A DNA stretch of 64,000 nt from Macrosoma leucophasiata (lineage: Eukaryota > Arthropoda > Insecta > Lepidoptera > Hedylidae), in NCBI GenBank assembly GCA_036365455.1, contig JAWQUS010000030.1, forward strand, positions 14,962,001 through 15,026,000, written 5' to 3'. Numbering within the stretch: position 1 is the stretch's first letter; each line of letters starts with the position of its first letter. Of the stretch, positions 60,681 to 64,000 are shown one piece after another. A model generated the notes under the pieces. The model worked only from the letters and a program-made list of their open reading frames with translations, made no database searches and had not been told where the DNA came from. The translations under genes were made by a program, and so were the position numbers.

Positions 60681-62077
60681 AGAAAAACTAGCAACATCGT
60701 TCAGTGTTAGCTATTTGAAGTCATTGTATAACACTGCCTGTGTACACACCCACAAACTTCATGGATGATGTACGGGGATTGCTTTATATCAAAGCATTAT
60801 ATTAAACAACAACCTTTTGGTGGCTATCGGGCCTGACCAGGGCAAGCTCTGGAACAACCGGTAGGTTTTTTGCAGCGGTTTGCTCGTTTATTGTAACTTT
60901 TCAGATTTATAACGTATATTTGTTACCATAGAAGAAGACAATTTGAAACCATATTATTCTGATAGATAATTTTTAACTGAGACGTGTCCAGAATACGAGT
61001 ACGTAAATTCTAGTGTGTTTGCAAAATGTTTTGCAATAAAATATTTCCCTCTTTTCTTACTTCATTTAGTTTATTATACTGTAAACTTTCATGACCAAAA
61101 AGCAAAATTTACGACCGGTCACTAAGTCTAGACTGCATATGGATTTTTCAAGCGTTCAGACGGAAACATTATCAAAGAATCTCGTATCGCATTTGCGTCC
61201 CGCGGGAGAAGTGGAGGTATTTCCCTCGGTTTCAAGTTTAATTTCATAGCGGTATTTGTTATGGAACCCTCGGAGAATTCTTCGTGACTATTACTAGATG
61301 CGATATTGTCGGTAACAAATGTTTCAATTGTACCAATGAACTAGTATATTGGCCTGGTTCAACAAACGCACACGCGATCTAATCAAATGCGAGACTTATG
61401 TTTTAGAGAACATTTTCTATGATTTGATCGGTTAAACGATTTCTTAAAATTGCGGTAATTTTGCCGTTTCGCCGCGACGGTATGAGACTGCAACAGGTGG
61501 AATACCGCAAAAGTATGCGTGTGAATAAGTCGATAGAAACACGTACACCAATATACGAAATACATGCGATCGAAACGGTACGTGGCTGCGTCGGTATATT
61601 GTTTATTAAAAACATTTTTTAATTTCTTATTTTAAGTTAATTTGTATTCGTTTGCTATCTTAATAACTATAAATTAATTATAAGCTTGTTCACTTTCGGT
61701 CTTGGTGAAATTAAAAAGTACATAATTATAAACGTTGTAGTAACACAACCCTAAATAAAATCTACGTACAATAAATTCGCTATTTGTTGTCATAATGACA
61801 AATAGGCCCATTCCAACCTCACAATGTAAACATGAGGTTTAATTGAGCGTTTAGTCGCGTAAACAACGATTTACGACGTTCACTTGTCCTGGGTTTTGGG
61901 AGAGCGCGGGTCGAATATCGTAAAATTGAAGTGGACTGTGCGTATCTGCCGCAATCCCACAATATGCGTTTGGTCGTAGTCGTTATGTTTGTTTATTTTC
62001 AATGACTTGTTGAGAGCTTGTGAGTGGAAATGATTACAACTGCAAGGTGCGTAAAAACAAACGGTCAATTTGTACCA
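60681..62077. other. Non-coding spacer
   Basis: No gene, RNA or repeat recognised in about 1.4 kb. Confidence 0.4.
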
Positions 62078-62430
62078 GATGGCCCCGCGGCTAGTGTAGA
62101 TCATATGCGATCTACTCGGTTAAACACTACGGGCGCGGTCGGGTGTGTGGTGGGTGACCGCTAGTGGCAAATTAAAATGCGCGTTTCCGTGCTTCAGAGG
62201 GCACGTTAAGCCGTCGGTCCCGGTTGCTATCGATAGATAGCAGTCGTTAAACCTTGTCGGAGGCCTTATGGGCGGTTTGAAAACATCCGACAGCGGGTTG
62301 GCCACTAACGCGTATCTCTACCAATCCGCATTGGAGTAGCGTGGTGGAGTAAGCTCCAGGCCTCCCCCAAAAAAACGGGAGAGACTCGTGCCCAGCAGTG
62401 GTACGTATAATGGGTTGCCATTATTATGAG
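62078..62430 (+). repeat. SINE family L, complete copy
   Basis: GGCCCCGCGGCTAGTGTAGA, AATTAAAATGCGCGTTTCCG, GCACGTTAAGCCGTCGGTCC, GGGCGGTTTGAAAACATCCG and GCCCAGCAGTGGTACG. A 12-nt ATCGATAGATAG stretch near 62228 is absent from the 46577 copy. Confidence 0.75.
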
Positions 62431-62935
62431 TTATGAAGTTGCGTTTTAATATTTACACATGTTAACGTTCCATTTCGTGGTCACAGACTAATGTGAATTG
62501 CCCATAACGTAACGGCATGTCGTGGCAATGTCATGTCATCTTTTGGTCAGTGGCTGCTTGTACCTCGCCATGTTACTTTTAAATGAGAGTATGTTTGTGA
62601 CGTGTAAACAATATAATTTCACTTTGATTTTGTACATCGCAGGTCCGTCCTTTATAGAAAGGAGATCAGCCAAAATGGTACATAGATTGTACATGAACAA
62701 ACACTTTACATAAAATTTGTGCTCATAAAGCTGTATATTTTTCAGTATAATATTATACTGAAATCCGCCGGAAAAGTATTTAAAACGGTTTTTGAAAAAA
62801 TCTGTACTTTTGATATTTATGATGGCGTGGAAAGGAACGTAACGAAATGTAATGGCGTAGGATATAATTATTGTATCAGAAAGTATCGATAAATCATATA
62901 AAAAAAAAATCGGTTACATAATTAATAGAAAAATA
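62431..62935. other. Non-coding spacer
   Basis: Nothing supported. A short TTCAGTATAATATTATACTGAA palindrome-like motif lies near 62742. Confidence 0.35.
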
Positions 62936-64000
62936 TTAGGTTGGGGAAAAAGTTTCTTCGCATTTTTTAAGATAATTCAAAACATTTTTTAAAATAGTTT
63001 ATTTAAATTTAACTAAAGTATGTATGTACCATTTTGTTCGATAACCTTTTGCCATCTTGTAGGTAGGGACATGATCCCTTTGCTATAAAAATTTTGGGAC
63101 TTCTCATCAAAATACCGCGACAAGTGGATTTGGCAGTCCTCTCGTGATGTTAACCTAACATTGCATAAAGAATTCTGAAGAGACCGAAACAGGTGCAAAT
63201 CTGAAGGTGCAAGGTCAGGACCATACGGCGGATGCATTAACACCTCCCAGCCAAACTCTCTTAATTTTTGCTGAGTGGCTATAGATGTGTGAGGTCTAGC
63301 GTTATCATGATGAAACACCACACCCCTTCTGTTGATCAATTCCGGCCGCTTTCTCTCAACTTCTTGCTTTAATCTCATCAGTTGTTCGCAGTAGAGTTCA
63401 GAATCGATAGTCCTGCCTGGTGATAAAAGCTCATAATGAATAATGCCCTTCCAATCCCACCACACACACAACATCACCTTATTACGAGTTAATCCGGGTT
63501 TCGCCACAGTCTGTGAAGCCTGAACGGCCTTTGACCACGACTTATTTCGGTTTCATTACGTCGTAATAAAGAATCACAAATGAGTACACAGTTCATTAGG
63601 TTTCTTTCAGTGAGCTCGTGAGGTACCCAAATATCAAGCTTTTTTTTGTACCCAGCTTTTTTCAAATGCGCCAAAACTGTTTTGTGATCAATCCTCAGTT
63701 CTTCAGCTACGTCGTAACTACTGATATGTCGATCTTGCTCCACTTTTTCAAAAATGGCATCCATTTTATCCGTAATAGGGCGACCAGAGCGAGGTGCATC
63801 TTTGACATCAAAATTTCCGGATTGAAAACGCTTAAACCAAATTTGTGCTACTCTCACAGACACTGCACTAGGTCTATAAACATCGCAAATTTATTTCGCG
63901 GCTTGCGTTGCATTTTTACCTTTTTTGTAGTAAAATTTTAAAATGTATCGAATTTCTTCATTAGATTCACTCATCTTGACAGTACGAAAAACAAATGAAA
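62936..64000 (-). mobile_element. Mariner (family 2), cut by the window edge
   Basis: The left terminal repeat is TTAGGTTGGGGAAAAAGTTT with TA at 62934-62935. The element runs off the window just upstream of the transposase start, so the second terminal repeat is not seen. Confidence 0.87.
63013..63974 (-). pseudogene. Mariner transposase lacking its first catalytic aspartate
   Basis: The start ATG is at 63974. DNA-binding segments and LRIDHKTVLAHLKKAGYKKK are present, more intact here than at 43905. Near 63545 about 75 bp is missing compared with 43730, removing GDEKWITYDK and shifting the frame. The later residues are kept: Asp in VFHHDNARPHTS, Asp in LAPSDLHLF and the stop after NGTYIL. 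The deletion alone makes the protein inactive. Confidence 0.87.

Overview
The window looks like lepidopteran (moth or butterfly) nuclear DNA. It is AT-rich, has a split gene with GT-AG introns, and is filled with repeats that I recognise from memory as typical of Lepidoptera: short tRNA-derived SINEs, RTE and I-group non-LTR retrotransposons, mariner copies, and short elements that begin TC and end CTAGT like Helitrons. No family name could be checked against a database. I saw no bacterial operon, CRISPR array, rRNA gene or convincingly functional tRNA.

The only clear host gene is on the minus strand from 45009 down to 36472. It has five exons joining to a 273-residue short-chain dehydrogenase/reductase of the 15-hydroxyprostaglandin-dehydrogenase-like type. 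All splice sites are canonical and the Ser-Tyr-Lys catalytic residues are present. Its introns hold a mariner, two RTE fragments, several SINEs, a hAT-like MITE and a second MITE.

Layout. 1-5836: SINE, LINE and Helitron-like fragments, including two SINE copies that carry the same extra 210-bp module. 5837-about 11400: a nearly complete I-group LINE on the minus strand (ORF1 with zinc knuckles; ORF2 with endonuclease, reverse transcriptase and RNase H) broken by one frameshift. 11434-13551: a Helitron-like element split by a larger one that contains a GGT-rich minisatellite. 15462-16470: a truncated RTE element that starts at a perfect 42-nt palindrome. 16750-31000: mostly non-coding DNA with scattered SINEs, MITEs, a tandem duplication and an inverted tRNA-like pair. 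32823-33868: a broken mariner. 34590-34770: a CpG-rich, promoter-like patch. 36472-45009: the dehydrogenase gene. 45170-56310: dense SINEs, several hairpins, and a small coding-like patch with bacterial-style codon choice. 56570-57871: a decayed second RTE family. 58190-58767: a GC-rich block resembling the untranslated parts of an R1-like LINE. 59183-64000: two more mariners, a Helitron-like element and SINEs.

The families appear to depend on one another. SINE families share 3' tails with LINEs in the same window, as expected if they borrow LINE machinery. Short TIR elements carry clean target duplications but no transposase. No undescribed multi-gene system was found. The most unusual signals are structural: the 42-nt palindrome, the 8-bp-TSD MITE pair, the inverted tRNA-like pair, a 65-nt near-perfect hairpin and the shared module inside two SINEs.
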